Assembly (NCBI GenBank): GCA_020344755.1
Contig: CP070829.1
Span: forward strand, 62,001 to 126,000
Source: Gemmatimonadales bacterium
GTDB taxonomy: Bacteria > Gemmatimonadota > Gemmatimonadetes > Longimicrobiales > Gaopeijiaceae
Length of the DNA: 64,000 nt
Direction of reading: 5' to 3'
The position numbers were made by a program, and so were the translations under genes. Shown here piece after piece: positions 1-8,884 of this stretch. The notes under the pieces were generated by a model. That model was not told the origin of the DNA. It did not search any database and saw only the letters and a list, made by a program, of their open reading frames with translations. Within the stretch, counting starts at the first letter, position 1. Each line of letters starts with the position of its first letter.

Positions 1-1125
1 CGGGCCCGCGCAGTGGGTGCGCGCGGAGCCACGGATCTGGCGACTCACGCGGAGGAGGAGCGGCTCCTCCGGGAAGCGCTGGTCCTGGATCCGGAGTACG
101 CCCTGGCCCGAGCCATGCTTTCCCTGAACTTCGCCAATCGATCATGGAACCTGGGAATGGGCATGGAGTGGGCCGATTCCGCGCGGATCGAGGCCCGGCG
201 TGCCATCGAGCTACAGCCGGATCTGGCGACGGCCCACTACGCCCTGGGGGTCGCCTATCACGAGCAGGGGTTTCTGGACGGGGCGGAGGCGTCGTACCAC
301 ACCGCCATTGAAATGGACCCCAACATGGTAGAGGCCCACCGGGCGCTGGGGCGGATCGCCGCCGTCCGGGGCCGCTTCGGCCAGGCCATCGCCCACCTCC
401 GCGACGCGCTGGTACGGGAGCCCCGGGGCTTCGATATCCGGACCCAACTGGGTCATGCATACGCGGCACTGGGAGACCTGGATTCTGCAGAGCAGTGGTT
501 TGAAGCCGAACTGGAGCTTCGCCGTCGGATCGGGTCGGCTGCGACCGAGGTCGAGGCGTGGGCACACTGGTGGGCGGGAAGGCTCGAGGACGCGACGGTC
601 GCGGCAGCTGGCGATGTTCGACTCCGTTCCGGGAGTCCAGTGGCCGCGGTGGGACTGGCCGAACTCGAACTCATGGCCGGGGACCCGGGTGAGGCGCTCC
701 GGTTCGCGTCGGAGGCCCTTGAGCTTGCCGGGGATGAGGAGGACCTCGCCTACCTCTTCTTCGCCACCACGACGCTGGGAGCCGCCCTCCGGCAGCTGGG
801 GGACACGGCCGCCGCCCGGCTCCGGTTCGAAGCCAGCCGCGCCTCACTCCTGAAAGAGGTAGAGCAACAGGACCAGTATCCCCTCACCTACCTTGAGCTG
901 GCGGCGGTGGAGGAGGCTCTGGGTAGGCGACCTGACGCACTCCGATGGGCCCGGCGAGCCTTCGACCTGGGCAGCCGCCACGTCCACCTGATCGAGTCCT
1001 ATCCGGCCTTCGCTGAGCTGCGGCGCGCCCCGGAGTTGCGGGCGATCCTCGAGGCGATGCGCGAGGACGTTGCCCGGCAAAGGGAGAGAGTGCTCCAGAG
1101 CGAGCGGGCCGCTGGCCTTCGCTGA
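1..1125 (+). CDS. TPR-repeat protein, C-terminal part (5' end outside window)
   Basis: The reading frame is open from base 1, so this is the 3' part of a longer gene; the GTG at 13 is probably internal. The visible ~370 residues are helical TPR units: pairs of Ala/Leu-rich helices with the usual G-Y-A/L-P pattern, such as the segment reading ATAHYALGVAYHEQG. There is no membrane segment. TPR tails of this size commonly follow a Ser/Thr kinase or an adenylate-cyclase/CadC-type regulator module in this kind of genome. That N-terminal module is not visible, so a signalling role is inference. The gene at the other end of the window is of the same general type. Confidence 0.75.
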   Translation, partial: RARAVGARGATDLATHAEEERLLREALVLDPEYALARAMLSLNFANRSWNLGMGMEWADSARIEARRAIELQPDLATAHYALGVAYHEQGFLDGAEASYHTAIEMDPNMVEAHRALGRIAAVRGRFGQAIAHLRDALVREPRGFDIRTQLGHAYAALGDLDSAEQWFEAELELRRRIGSAATEVEAWAHWWAGRLEDATVAAAGDVRLRSGSPVAAVGLAELELMAGDPGEALRFASEALELAGDEEDLAYLFFATTTLGAALRQLGDTAAARLRFEASRASLLKEVEQQDQYPLTYLELAAVEEALGRRPDALRWARRAFDLGSRHVHLIESYPAFAELRRAPELRAILEAMREDVARQRERVLQSERAAGLR

Positions 1126-1271
1126 GGCGCATTCCAGATCCTACTCTTGAGGGGTGACGGGCTCCGCACTGGATCCCCGCCAAGAACGCGATCCTTGCCG
1201 CGGGTAGGCCTTCCGGTCTACGGTGAGGGAGACTCCGAACCGGCCGTGCCTCCCTCCCCAAGGTCGCTTCC

Positions 1272-2702
1272 ATGGTGATTCGTGTTGCCCTGGCACTCGC
1301 GCTCTTCGCGCTCGTTCCGGTGCCGGAGGCACCCTCGGCGTGGCCCGCATCGGCCCCTCCGGCCTCCGCGGCCGACTCCCTGGTCGCTCCACCGATTCTC
1401 CCGAATCGGTCCCGAGAGCCTCGCACGGTGGAGGTCACGCTCACCGCCACGGCCTCCACGGTCGAGCTGGTTCCAGGGGTCCGGTCCGATGCCTTCGTCT
1501 ACAACGGACGGGTGCCCGGGCCGACGCTGGAGGTCCGGGAGGGCGACCGCCTCATCATCCACGTCCGGAACGAGCTTCCGGAAGAGACCACGGTCCACTG
1601 GCACGGTCTGCACCTTCCCTGGCAGGCCGACGGGAGCCCCTTCTACCCCATTGCTCCGGGAGAGCAGGCGGACTTCGACTTCGTCCTGCCCGAGGGGAGC
1701 GCGGGCACCTACTGGTACCACCCGCACCCGCACCACCGCACGGCGTTCCAGGTGGCCAAGGGCCTCTATGGCGCCCTCATCGTGCGAGCGGCCCACGATC
1801 CCCTCCCTGCCATGACCGAGAAGCTCCTGATCCTCTCGGACAACCGGTTCCTCCCCGACGGCTCGATCCAGATCCCCGATGCCGGATCGCTGGAGGCCCG
1901 GATCGACTTCGAGAATGGTCGCGAGGGCGACGTGCTCTTCGTGAACGGGCAGGTGATGCCCACCGTCCACATCCGGAGCGGGGAGGTTCAGCGGTGGCGG
2001 ATCGTCAACGCCTCTGCGGCCCGGGTCTATCGGCTGGCCATTCCGGGGCACGAGCTGCTGCACGTGGGAAGCGACGGGGGGCTGTTCGGCCAGGCCCTTC
2101 CCGTGGACGAGATCGTGGTCTCGGCCTCCGAGCGGGTAGAGGTCCTGGTGCGGGGGACCGGGGATCCCGGGACCCGTGTCGCCCTCCAGACTCTGCCGTA
2201 CGACCGCTACATCCCCCAGACCCGGCCTCCGGATTGGGACGAGCCCCGGGACCTGGTGACTCTGGAGTACACCGGAGACCCGGCCGTGCGGCCTGTTGAG
2301 ATCCCGAAGGTGATCCGCCCCATCGAGCCGCTGGACTCCGACGAGGTCACGGTGACCCGGGTGATGTCCCTGACCCAGGGGTTCATCAACGGCCGGACCA
2401 TGGACATGGGTCGGGTCGACGAGGTGGCGACCCTGGGCACGACGGAGATCTGGCAGATCGAGAACCTGGTGGGGATGGACCACCCCTTCCACCTGCACGG
2501 GTTCAGCTTCCAGGTCATCGACCGGAACGGCGTCCCCGAGCCGTTCCCGAAGTGGGAGGACACCGTGAACGTGCCCAAGCACGAGACGGTGCGGTTCATC
2601 GTGAAGTTCGAGGACTACCCCGGGAAGTGGATGTATCACTGCCACATCCTCGACCACGAGAACTTCGGAATGATGGGCGTCCTTGAAGTCCGCAAGCCAT
2701 GA
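1272..2702 (+). CDS. secreted multicopper oxidase
   Basis: This is a 476-residue multicopper oxidase of the CueO/CotA/laccase superfamily, which couples one-electron oxidation of a substrate or metal to reduction of O2 to water. The N-terminus (about 1-33) is a signal peptide, so it acts outside the cytoplasmic membrane. All copper motifs are present: HWHGLH at 109-114, YWYHPHPHH at 137-145, HPFHLHG at 404-410 and HCHILDHE at 456-463, followed by GMM carrying the likely axial Met of the type 1 copper. The stop codon overlaps the ribosome binding region of the downstream cytochrome c gene, so the two are probably co-expressed and may exchange electrons (inference). The natural substrate cannot be read from the sequence. 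Confidence 0.93.
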   Translation: MVIRVALALALFALVPVPEAPSAWPASAPPASAADSLVAPPILPNRSREPRTVEVTLTATASTVELVPGVRSDAFVYNGRVPGPTLEVREGDRLIIHVRNELPEETTVHWHGLHLPWQADGSPFYPIAPGEQADFDFVLPEGSAGTYWYHPHPHHRTAFQVAKGLYGALIVRAAHDPLPAMTEKLLILSDNRFLPDGSIQIPDAGSLEARIDFENGREGDVLFVNGQVMPTVHIRSGEVQRWRIVNASAARVYRLAIPGHELLHVGSDGGLFGQALPVDEIVVSASERVEVLVRGTGDPGTRVALQTLPYDRYIPQTRPPDWDEPRDLVTLEYTGDPAVRPVEIPKVIRPIEPLDSDEVTVTRVMSLTQGFINGRTMDMGRVDEVATLGTTEIWQIENLVGMDHPFHLHGFSFQVIDRNGVPEPFPKWEDTVNVPKHETVRFIVKFEDYPGKWMYHCHILDHENFGMMGVLEVRKP

Positions 2703-2706
2703 GGAG
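2701..2706 (+). promoter_or_regulatory. ribosome binding site deciding the cytochrome start
   Basis: GAGGAG lies 7 nt before the ATG at 2714 and overlaps the TGA of the oxidase gene (2700-2702). It favours 2714 over the in-frame ATG at 2699, which overlaps the stop as ATGA but has no Shine-Dalgarno sequence. Confidence 0.6.
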
Positions 2707-2713
2707 CGAGAAC

Positions 2714-3967
2714 ATGAGAGGCTCGAAGGGTTCAGCTGTTGCAGCGCCGTTGTGGGCCATCGCCGCCATGGCGGCGGTGGTGGGCACCGTCACGGCTTTC
2801 GGCGTGGGACCGGACCCGAGGGCTCCCGGCAGCGAGGCGACACCCGAGGCCGCACGCCAGGAGCAGATCCTCCGGGGAAGACAGCTGGTGCTGGAGCACG
2901 GCTGCGGAGGATGTCACGGTGGATGGGACAATCCCGGTGCGGAGGGATTCCTGGCGGGGGTGACCAGTCCCGCCCAGGAGTTCCTGATCGGCCCGTGCGC
3001 GTGGGAACCCGGGGCCGAGCCGTGCTTCCGGACCCGGCCCCGAAACCTCACGCCCCACCCCACCACTGGAATGGGCCGGTTCAGCGAGCGGCAGATCTTC
3101 AATTCCCTCCGCTACGGTCTCCGTCCTGGCGAGACCGCGGACGTGGAGATCACCTCGTCGACGCCCGGTGAGGGCAACTTCCCCATGTTCCCCAAGTATC
3201 TGGCCCCGCCCATGCCATGGGCGGCCTGGCGGCACATGCCCGACGAGGACCTGTGGGCGATTGCCGCCTACCTCAAGGACGGGCTGAAGCCGGTGGACAA
3301 CCTGGTGGAGGACAGCGAAGGACCCCCGGACTTCTGGGTCAGCAACTACACCGAGGAGGCCTACGGCACCTATCCGCTGCCTCCCTTCCCCACCGCCAAC
3401 GAGCAGGAGCCGCCAGCGTCGGCGAACCGGGAACAGGTCCTCCGGGGTCGGCACCTGGTTGTGCAGCACGGGTGCGGAGACTGCCACGGAGGGCTGACGA
3501 ATCCAGCCGCTCCGGCATTCCTGGCGGGCGTGACGGCACCGGTCCAGGTCTTCCCGGTGGGACCGTGCCTCGTCGATCCGGAGGCCCCGTGCTTCATGAT
3601 GCGCCCCCGGAACCTCACGCCTCACTCGACGACCGGAATCGGTCGCTGGACGGACCGGCAGCTCTTCAACGCCCTCCGGCACGGCCTTCGGCCCGCGGGA
3701 TACCCGGACCGTGTCATCACCGCGGACAACCACCCGGACAACCCGGATCTCCTCGCACCGGGAATGGTCTGGGTGGAGAAACGTCACATGAGCGATGACG
3801 ACCTCTGGGCCATCATCGCCTACCTGCGACACGGCCTGAAGCCGGTGGAGAACGAGGTGGAGGAGAGCGACCGCCCGGCGGAGGGGTGGGGGGGGACCTA
3901 CGTGGACCTGGGAGTGGGGACGTATCCCGCGGTCCCGTTCCCCACCGCCAACGAGGTGGGTGGTTAG
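2714..3967 (+). CDS. di-haem cytochrome c with internal tandem duplication
   Basis: This is a 417-residue secreted electron carrier with an N-terminal hydrophobic signal or anchor (about 10-30). It has two c-type haem sites, CGGCH at 64-68 and CGDCH at 254-258. The protein is two copies of one ~190-residue unit. Each copy runs LRGR.LV, the haem site, FLAGVT, GPC, RPRNLTPH.TTG.GR, a Met-containing H-M-[PS]-D-[ED]-DLWAI stretch, an A-Y-L helix and a PFPTANE tail. The conserved Met near DLWAI is a candidate sixth haem ligand. The gene follows the multicopper oxidase without a gap, suggesting it feeds or drains electrons from that enzyme (inference). An alternative start at 2699 would add five residues. 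Confidence 0.88.
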   Translation: MRGSKGSAVAAPLWAIAAMAAVVGTVTAFGVGPDPRAPGSEATPEAARQEQILRGRQLVLEHGCGGCHGGWDNPGAEGFLAGVTSPAQEFLIGPCAWEPGAEPCFRTRPRNLTPHPTTGMGRFSERQIFNSLRYGLRPGETADVEITSSTPGEGNFPMFPKYLAPPMPWAAWRHMPDEDLWAIAAYLKDGLKPVDNLVEDSEGPPDFWVSNYTEEAYGTYPLPPFPTANEQEPPASANREQVLRGRHLVVQHGCGDCHGGLTNPAAPAFLAGVTAPVQVFPVGPCLVDPEAPCFMMRPRNLTPHSTTGIGRWTDRQLFNALRHGLRPAGYPDRVITADNHPDNPDLLAPGMVWVEKRHMSDDDLWAIIAYLRHGLKPVENEVEESDRPAEGWGGTYVDLGVGTYPAVPFPTANEVGG

Positions 3968-4520
3968 GCCGTTGGTGGGATCGTCCCTGACCCGACCGTC
4001 GCTTGCTGGCGTGTCCGGCCCGAGGCTCGGACGGCCGGCGGGTCCGAGGTCCCGACGGCCCGGTCCCAGGTTCGGACGGCTCGGCGCACTCCACCGGATC
4101 CCGCGACGGTTCTGGCTTCTGCTCGGCGCTCTCCTGGTCGCGGCACCCCGTGGCGCGGCGGGGCAGGGGGACCCACGGGCGGAGGTGGAGGCCCGGGAGA
4201 TCGGCTTCGCCCAGACCATGGCGGACCGGGACTTCCAGGCCTTCCTGAGCTTCATCTCTCCCGAGGCCGTGTTCTTCTCGTCTGACGGCCCCCTGAGGGG
4301 GCGTGAGGCCATCGCCGCAGGGTGGGCCCCCTACTTCGAAGGAGACGTGGCCCCCTTCTCCTGGGGTCCGGACACCGTGGAGGTTCTGGACTCCGGGACC
4401 CTGGCCCTGACCTCTGGCCCCGTCCTCTCCGCCGACGGCCAGGAGGTTGGGCGGTTCAACAGCATCTGGCGCAAGGACCCGGACGGCGTCTGGCGGGTGG
4501 TCTTCGACCGAGGCTCGTAG
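3960..4520 (+). CDS. secreted DUF4440/SnoaL-like (NTF2-fold) small protein
   Basis: The C-terminal ~115 residues look like an NTF2-fold DUF4440/SnoaL-like domain: a DFQAFLSF helix, PEAVFFSS, an FNSIWRK strand and W-R-V-V-F-DRG at the end. A hydrophobic stretch, FWLLLGALLVAA, followed by GAAGQ looks like a signal peptide. The start is uncertain. The GTG at 3960 overlaps the cytochrome stop; a GTG at 4011 is also possible. The first ~45 residues are Arg/Pro/Gly-rich and are encoded by imperfect 22-24 bp repeats. NTF2-fold proteins may be enzymes or binding proteins, so no specific function is claimed. It is the third gene of the oxidase/cytochrome run. Confidence 0.68.
   Translation: MVRPLVGSSLTRPSLAGVSGPRLGRPAGPRSRRPGPRFGRLGALHRIPRRFWLLLGALLVAAPRGAAGQGDPRAEVEAREIGFAQTMADRDFQAFLSFISPEAVFFSSDGPLRGREAIAAGWAPYFEGDVAPFSWGPDTVEVLDSGTLALTSGPVLSADGQEVGRFNSIWRKDPDGVWRVVFDRGS
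4021..4088 (+). repeat. three imperfect 22-24 bp tandem repeats
   Basis: Three related units begin near 4021, 4045 and 4067. Each carries a GAGGTYCGGACGGC-like core. They encode the Arg/Pro/Gly-rich leader of the DUF4440-like protein and make its true start hard to place. Confidence 0.5.
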
Positions 4521-4540
4521 CGAGGAGCGACCTCGGCCCG

Positions 4541-6295
4541 TCACGCCTTCCGTAGCCACCTGCGGACGTCGCTCAGCGTTCGGGTGTTCAGGATGTCCCC
4601 CTTCTCCAGCCACCCCCGGCGGGCCTGGTCCACGCCGTACCGCATGAAGCGGAGGTGGTCCGGACGGTGGGCGTCGGTGCTGACGACCACGGGAACCCCC
4701 AGTTCGCGGGCACGGATGACGTGGAGGTCGCTCAGATCCAGGCGCTGGGGATTCGCGTTCAGCTCCACGGCCACGCCGTGTTCCTTCGCCGCCTTCAGCA
4801 CCTCCTCCAGGTCCAGGTCACACGGCTCCCGCGTGTTGATCAGCCGCCCGGTGGGGTGGGCCAGGATGTGGACCGCCGGGTGGCTCACGGCCTTTACGAT
4901 CCGGTCCGTCTGCGTCGCCCGGGGCAGGTCCATGTGGGAGTGGACCGAGACCAGGACCACGTCCAGCCGCGCCAGGTGTTCGTCGTCCAGGTCCAGCGAC
5001 CCGTCCTTCAGGATGTCCACCTCCATGCCCGCAAACATGTGGATCCCCGTCACCTGCTTCCGGGCCTTGTCCAACTCTGCCCACTGCTTCTCCAGGCGCT
5101 TCTCGTCCATGCCCCCGGCCACGGTGACCCGCTTGGAGTGGTCCGTGACGGCCATGTAGGAGTAGCCCAGCTCCCGGCACGCCTCCGCCATCTCCCGGAT
5201 GGACGCGGTACCGTCGCTCCAGGTGGTGTGCATCTGCAGGTCGCCCCGGACGTCGTCGAGCTCGACGAGGCGGGGTAGGGCACCTGCCTCGGCGGCCTCG
5301 ATCTCACCCCGGTTCTCCCGGAGCTCCGGGGGGGTCCACACCAGCCCCACGGCTTCGTACACCTCCGCTTCGGTGGCACCAGCCACCCGATCTGAAGGTC
5401 CGGAGGTCCGCTTGGCGGGGCCTCCTCGCTTGCGGGCCTTGAAGACGCCGTACTCGTTGATCTTCAGGCCGCGTTCCACGCCGCGCCGACGAATGGCGAC
5501 ATTGTGGTCCTTGGATCCCGTGAAGTAGTGGAGAGCCGCGCCATAGGACTCCCGGGGGACGACCCGGAGATCGACGTGCAGGCCGGTGCGAAGCACGATG
5601 GTTCCCCGGGTCTCTCCGGCGCTCTCCACCCGCCTCGCGTCCGGGTAACGGGTGAAATGGTCCATGACAGGCCTGGATTCGTCGCAGACCGCCAGGAGAT
5701 CCAGGTCTCCCACGGTCTCCTTCCGCCGGCGGTAGCTCCCGGCCACCTCCAACACCTCGATGCCAGGTGCGTCCGCCATGTGGGCCAGGAGCGGTCGCAC
5801 GAGCTCGTCCGCCTCGGAGATCAGTGCGCGACCCGCATGGCGGCGGAAGTCGTCGATGGATCGCCTCATCCGTTGCGCGGTCTTCTCGCCGAAGCCCCTG
5901 AGGGCCTGGACCCGACCTTCGTCCAGGGCCTCCTCCAGGTCGTCCAGTGACTCGACCCCCAGTTCGTGCCAGAGCCGCTCCGCCCGCTTGGGACCCACGC
6001 CGTCCAACCGGAGCAGGTCTGCCAGCGTCCCGGGGACCTCCTTCTCCAGCGACCGAAGAAGGCGAAGCTCACCCGTGTGGACGAGCTCGGCGATGTAGCC
6101 GGCGATGTCCTTGCCGATCCCGGGGAGTTCGGTGAGGTCTTCGCCTTCGCCTACCATCTCGGCCAGGGGACGGGTCAGCCCGTCGATGGTCTGGACCGCG
6201 TTCCGGTAGGCCCGGACGCGAAACGGGTTGGCGCCCTGGATCTCGAGAAGGTCCGCGACCTCGGAGAGGACGTGGGTGATCTCCACATTCTCCAT
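4541..6295 (-). CDS. polX: family X DNA polymerase with PHP domain (PolX)
   Basis: This 584-residue enzyme has the full bacterial PolX layout. A helix-hairpin-helix N-terminus carries PGIGKDIAGYI and DGVGPKRAERL. A nucleotidyltransferase palm carries GDLDLL and LHVDLRV acidic residues. The C-terminal PHP domain shows DLQMHTTWSDG, AVTDHSKR, GMEVDIL, SVHSHM, ILAHPTGR, ELNANP and VSTDAHR, so the metal-binding set for 3'-5' exonuclease and AP-site processing looks complete. Its family role is gap filling and base-excision repair. The ATG lies 6 nt after the rtcB stop, so it is the last gene of an archease-rtcB-polX unit that mixes RNA and DNA end repair. Confidence 0.95.
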   Translation of the reverse strand: MENVEITHVLSEVADLLEIQGANPFRVRAYRNAVQTIDGLTRPLAEMVGEGEDLTELPGIGKDIAGYIAELVHTGELRLLRSLEKEVPGTLADLLRLDGVGPKRAERLWHELGVESLDDLEEALDEGRVQALRGFGEKTAQRMRRSIDDFRRHAGRALISEADELVRPLLAHMADAPGIEVLEVAGSYRRRKETVGDLDLLAVCDESRPVMDHFTRYPDARRVESAGETRGTIVLRTGLHVDLRVVPRESYGAALHYFTGSKDHNVAIRRRGVERGLKINEYGVFKARKRGGPAKRTSGPSDRVAGATEAEVYEAVGLVWTPPELRENRGEIEAAEAGALPRLVELDDVRGDLQMHTTWSDGTASIREMAEACRELGYSYMAVTDHSKRVTVAGGMDEKRLEKQWAELDKARKQVTGIHMFAGMEVDILKDGSLDLDDEHLARLDVVLVSVHSHMDLPRATQTDRIVKAVSHPAVHILAHPTGRLINTREPCDLDLEEVLKAAKEHGVAVELNANPQRLDLSDLHVIRARELGVPVVVSTDAHRPDHLRFMRYGVDQARRGWLEKGDILNTRTLSDVRRWLRKA

Positions 6296-6301
6296 GGCGG
6301 C

Positions 6302-7750
6302 TCATCCCTTCACGACCCCGAGCGGGGCCATGCGCGCGACCTTCCGTGCCAGGCCCGCGCGGTGCACCACGTCGACCACCCGATCCACGTCCTTGTACGC
6401 GTAGGGAGCCTCCTCCGCCAGCTCCTTCATGGAGGGGCAGCGGACCACCACCCCTCTTTCCTGGAGCTCCCGACGCACCTGTGCTCCCGGCCGGGTGCGG
6501 CGGGCCTCACCTCGGCTCATTCGCCGCCCTGCCCCGTGGCAGGCACTCCCGAACGATCGCTCCAGCGCCTCGTCTCGACCGACGAGGACGTGGGAGCCCG
6601 TGCCCATGCTTCCCGGGATGAAGACCGGCTGGCCCACGCCCCGATAGGCCTGGGGGGTCTCCGGATGGGAAGGGCCGAAGGCCCGAGTGGCGCCCTTCCG
6701 GTGCACGCAGACCCTGATCCCTCCGTGCTCCTCTACCTTCGCGACGTTGTGCGCCACGTCGTACACCAGGCGCACGGCGACATCCGGGGCCAGCACCCGG
6801 GCACACACCTCCCGCACGCGATGGGTGATCACCTGCCGATTGCACCACGCGAAGTTGGCGGCGGCGCACATGGCCCCGAAGTAGTCCCGGCCCGCGTCGG
6901 AATCGAAGGGGGCACAGGCCAGCTGTCGGTCCGGCAGCGTGATCCCGTTGTCGGCCATGGCCCGGTCCATCTCGGCGACGTAGTCGGTGCAGACCTGGTG
7001 CCCGAGTCCCCGGGAGCCCGTGTGGATCAGAACTGCGACCTGGTCCGGTTCCAGTCCGAGAGCTGTGGCGGCCTCGGACTCGAAGATCTCGGCGACCCGC
7101 TCCACTTCGACGAAGTGGTTCCCGGCCCCCATGCTTCCCAGCTGGCTCCGCCCCCGATCCCGCGCTCGCCGAGATACCTTGCCCGGGTCCGCTCCGGGCA
7201 GGCACCCGCCGGACTCCGTGTGGGGCGGGTCCTCCGGCGTCGCCAGGCCGCGCTCCACGAGGTAGGGACATCCCTCGGTGAACACCCGGTCGAGCTCCCG
7301 GTCGGTCAGCACCAGCTTCCCCCCACGGCCCGTCCCCGATGGAATGCTCCGGCTCAGCTCGTGGACCAGGGGCTCCAGTCGTCGGCCGAGGTCCTGCGCG
7401 GACAGTCCAGTGGCCAGCAACCGGACTCCACAGTTGATGTCGTACCCCACGCCCCCGGGAGAGATGACACCGTCGGTGATCCGGAAGGCCGCCACGCCGC
7501 CTACGGGAAAGCCATACCCCTCGTGCACGTCGGGCATCGCGTAGACCGCCCCGGTTACTCCCGGAAGTGTGGCCACGTTCAGGAGTTGCTCCAGGGAGCG
7601 GTCGCCGGAGATCTGCTCCCAGAGCCAGGGGTCCGCGTAGATCCGGGCGGGCACTCGCATGTCCGCGCGGGCCTCCGAGGGAATCTCATAAAGCGTGTCG
7701 CCCGCTCTCTGCGCCAGATGTGCAGGCGGGATCTCGGTAGTCTGCATCAT
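6302..7750 (-). CDS. rtcB: RNA-splicing ligase RtcB
   Basis: This 482-residue GTP- and Mn-dependent RNA ligase joins 2',3'-cyclic-phosphate (or 3'-phosphate) and 5'-OH RNA ends. Diagnostic motifs are PDVHEGYGFPVG at 73-84, GGVGYDINCGVRLL with the metal-binding Cys107, the paired-His region GSMGAGNHFVEV, and CHGAGRRMSR, which holds the His that becomes guanylylated. The ATG overlaps the TGA of the upstream archease gene (ATGA), a tight coupling to its activating partner. In bacteria the role is usually tRNA or rRNA repair after endonuclease damage. No RtcR regulator is visible nearby. Confidence 0.97.
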   Translation of the reverse strand: MMQTTEIPPAHLAQRAGDTLYEIPSEARADMRVPARIYADPWLWEQISGDRSLEQLLNVATLPGVTGAVYAMPDVHEGYGFPVGGVAAFRITDGVISPGGVGYDINCGVRLLATGLSAQDLGRRLEPLVHELSRSIPSGTGRGGKLVLTDRELDRVFTEGCPYLVERGLATPEDPPHTESGGCLPGADPGKVSRRARDRGRSQLGSMGAGNHFVEVERVAEIFESEAATALGLEPDQVAVLIHTGSRGLGHQVCTDYVAEMDRAMADNGITLPDRQLACAPFDSDAGRDYFGAMCAAANFAWCNRQVITHRVREVCARVLAPDVAVRLVYDVAHNVAKVEEHGGIRVCVHRKGATRAFGPSHPETPQAYRGVGQPVFIPGSMGTGSHVLVGRDEALERSFGSACHGAGRRMSRGEARRTRPGAQVRRELQERGVVVRCPSMKELAEEAPYAYKDVDRVVDVVHRAGLARKVARMAPLGVVKG

Positions 7751-8139
7751 ATGTCCAGCGTCACCTCGGCCGTGAGGCCTTCAGAGTCCTCCGAGACCCG
7801 CGCCCCGTGCAGCGTCGCCGCCTTCACCAGGACGAAGGGGCGCGTGAGCGACACGCCGGAGGCCCGGAGCCAGAGCGTCTCCCCCCGCTCGCGGACTTCT
7901 TCCACCACGGCGGGAAGCCACTGCTCCACCTCGCACAGGTAGACCATCTCGTTCAACCACTGGACGAGGAGGGAGGCGCGATCGATCCCCCCGACCTCGA
8001 AGTCCTGGCGTTCCCGGAGCCTCCGGCCCCGCATGGTCGGAGGCACCAGCTCCCCGAACGCCCGGGTCGCTTCGGACAGAAGTTCGGGGAAGCTCGGGGC
8101 GCGGATCCTGAGGGTGAGCTCGGAGACATGGTCCACCAT
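7747..8139 (-). CDS. archease, RtcB activator
   Basis: This is a small protein of the archease family, which promotes RtcB guanylylation and multiple turnover. The N-terminal VDHVSELTLRI corresponds to the family's HTAD-type start, with the metal-binding Asp retained. The C-terminus VKAATLHG followed by TAEVTLDI matches the conserved end (VKAVTYHG...VVFDI in typical members). The ATG at 8139 (130 residues) places the domain at the N-terminus as usual. A GTG at 8226 or internal GTGs would add a 10-29 residue leader. The stop overlaps the rtcB start by 4 bases, and this pairing makes the assignment firm despite a divergent sequence. Confidence 0.85.
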   Translation of the reverse strand: MVDHVSELTLRIRAPSFPELLSEATRAFGELVPPTMRGRRLRERQDFEVGGIDRASLLVQWLNEMVYLCEVEQWLPAVVEEVRERGETLWLRASGVSLTRPFVLVKAATLHGARVSEDSEGLTAEVTLDI

Positions 8140-8518
8140 CTCGTGACGGGCCCGGGACACCCCCCGGACGCCGCTGCTGGCCGTCTTCACGGCGACACCT
8201 CCCTGCCGTAGCGGTCCTGCACTCACCCCGCCCTCGCTCCTCCGGTCACCTGCAAGGCCCGAGCCGGTCGCGGCTCGGCTTCCCGGTCTCTCCAGGAGCC
8301 CGGCCGGCCCTCCACCGCCGCGGAACAGCCCGGGCCCGGGGTTCGGTCAGGAAGGCGGGGAATGTGCCAATTCGTCGCGATCTGGGACGATCTTTCCCCG
8401 GCGGGGAGGGGAACCGGGCCGCGACGCCCCGGTTCGATGGAACACGGCTTGCACGGTACGCTCCTCCGGGATCCGCGCCCCGATTGCGGCATCCGACGCA
8501 AGACCTGGAGGAGTGCGC
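8140..8518. other. divergent intergenic region with one hairpin
   Basis: This stretch lies between the archease and DUF4174 genes, which are transcribed away from each other. It should hold both promoters, but I see no convincing -35/-10 pair. It contains a perfect 8-bp stem with a GTCG loop (8259-8278) without a T tract. Longer frames here on the minus strand look like compositional shadows. Confidence 0.4.
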
Positions 8519-8884
8519 ATGTCCGTAGGCCTCGATCTGGATCAGTACCAGCTGAAGAAGCGGGTCCTGCTCGTCTTCGCCCCGAATCCGAGTGATGCCC
8601 GCTACCGGGAGCAGCGGGCCTACCTGGAAGAGGACGCGATGTTGGCGGACGAATGGAGGATCGCCGAATTCGGGATCTTCGAGGACGGGCCGTCGTTCGC
8701 GGAGGAGAGGGCACTTGCCCGTGAGGAATCGAGTCGGGCACGGGCCGACTTCGGCGTCGAGGCGGGAGCGTTCGGACTCCGCCTCCTGGACCTGGACGGT
8801 ACGGAGATCCTCCGCTCCTCCGAGCCCGTTCCCCTCGGGGATTTCGTGGAGCTGATGGCCGCGAAGGCGCCCTGGCTCCTCTAG
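8519..8884 (+). CDS. DUF4174 domain protein
   Basis: This 121-residue protein has a thioredoxin-like beginning (KKRVLLVFAPNPSDARY) and the DUF4174 pattern of YREQRAYLEED and FGVEAGAFGLRLLDLDGTE. There is no cysteine pair, so thiol redox chemistry is not expected. There is no signal peptide. The ATG at 8519 is chosen because GGAGGAG sits a few bases upstream; a GTG two codons earlier is possible. The stop codon abuts the stop of the enoyl-CoA hydratase on the other strand. The family's function is unknown to me. Confidence 0.8.
   Translation: MSVGLDLDQYQLKKRVLLVFAPNPSDARYREQRAYLEEDAMLADEWRIAEFGIFEDGPSFAEERALAREESSRARADFGVEAGAFGLRLLDLDGTEILRSSEPVPLGDFVELMAAKAPWLL

Noticed and set aside
1218-2657. 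Long minus-strand open frame opposite the multicopper oxidase
   Set aside because: It follows the G+C codon bias of the real gene, is rich in Pro/Arg/Gly/His and has no family motif. Similar antisense frames (2732-4312, 29092-30585, 31441-32910, 58584-60074) are rejected for the same reason.
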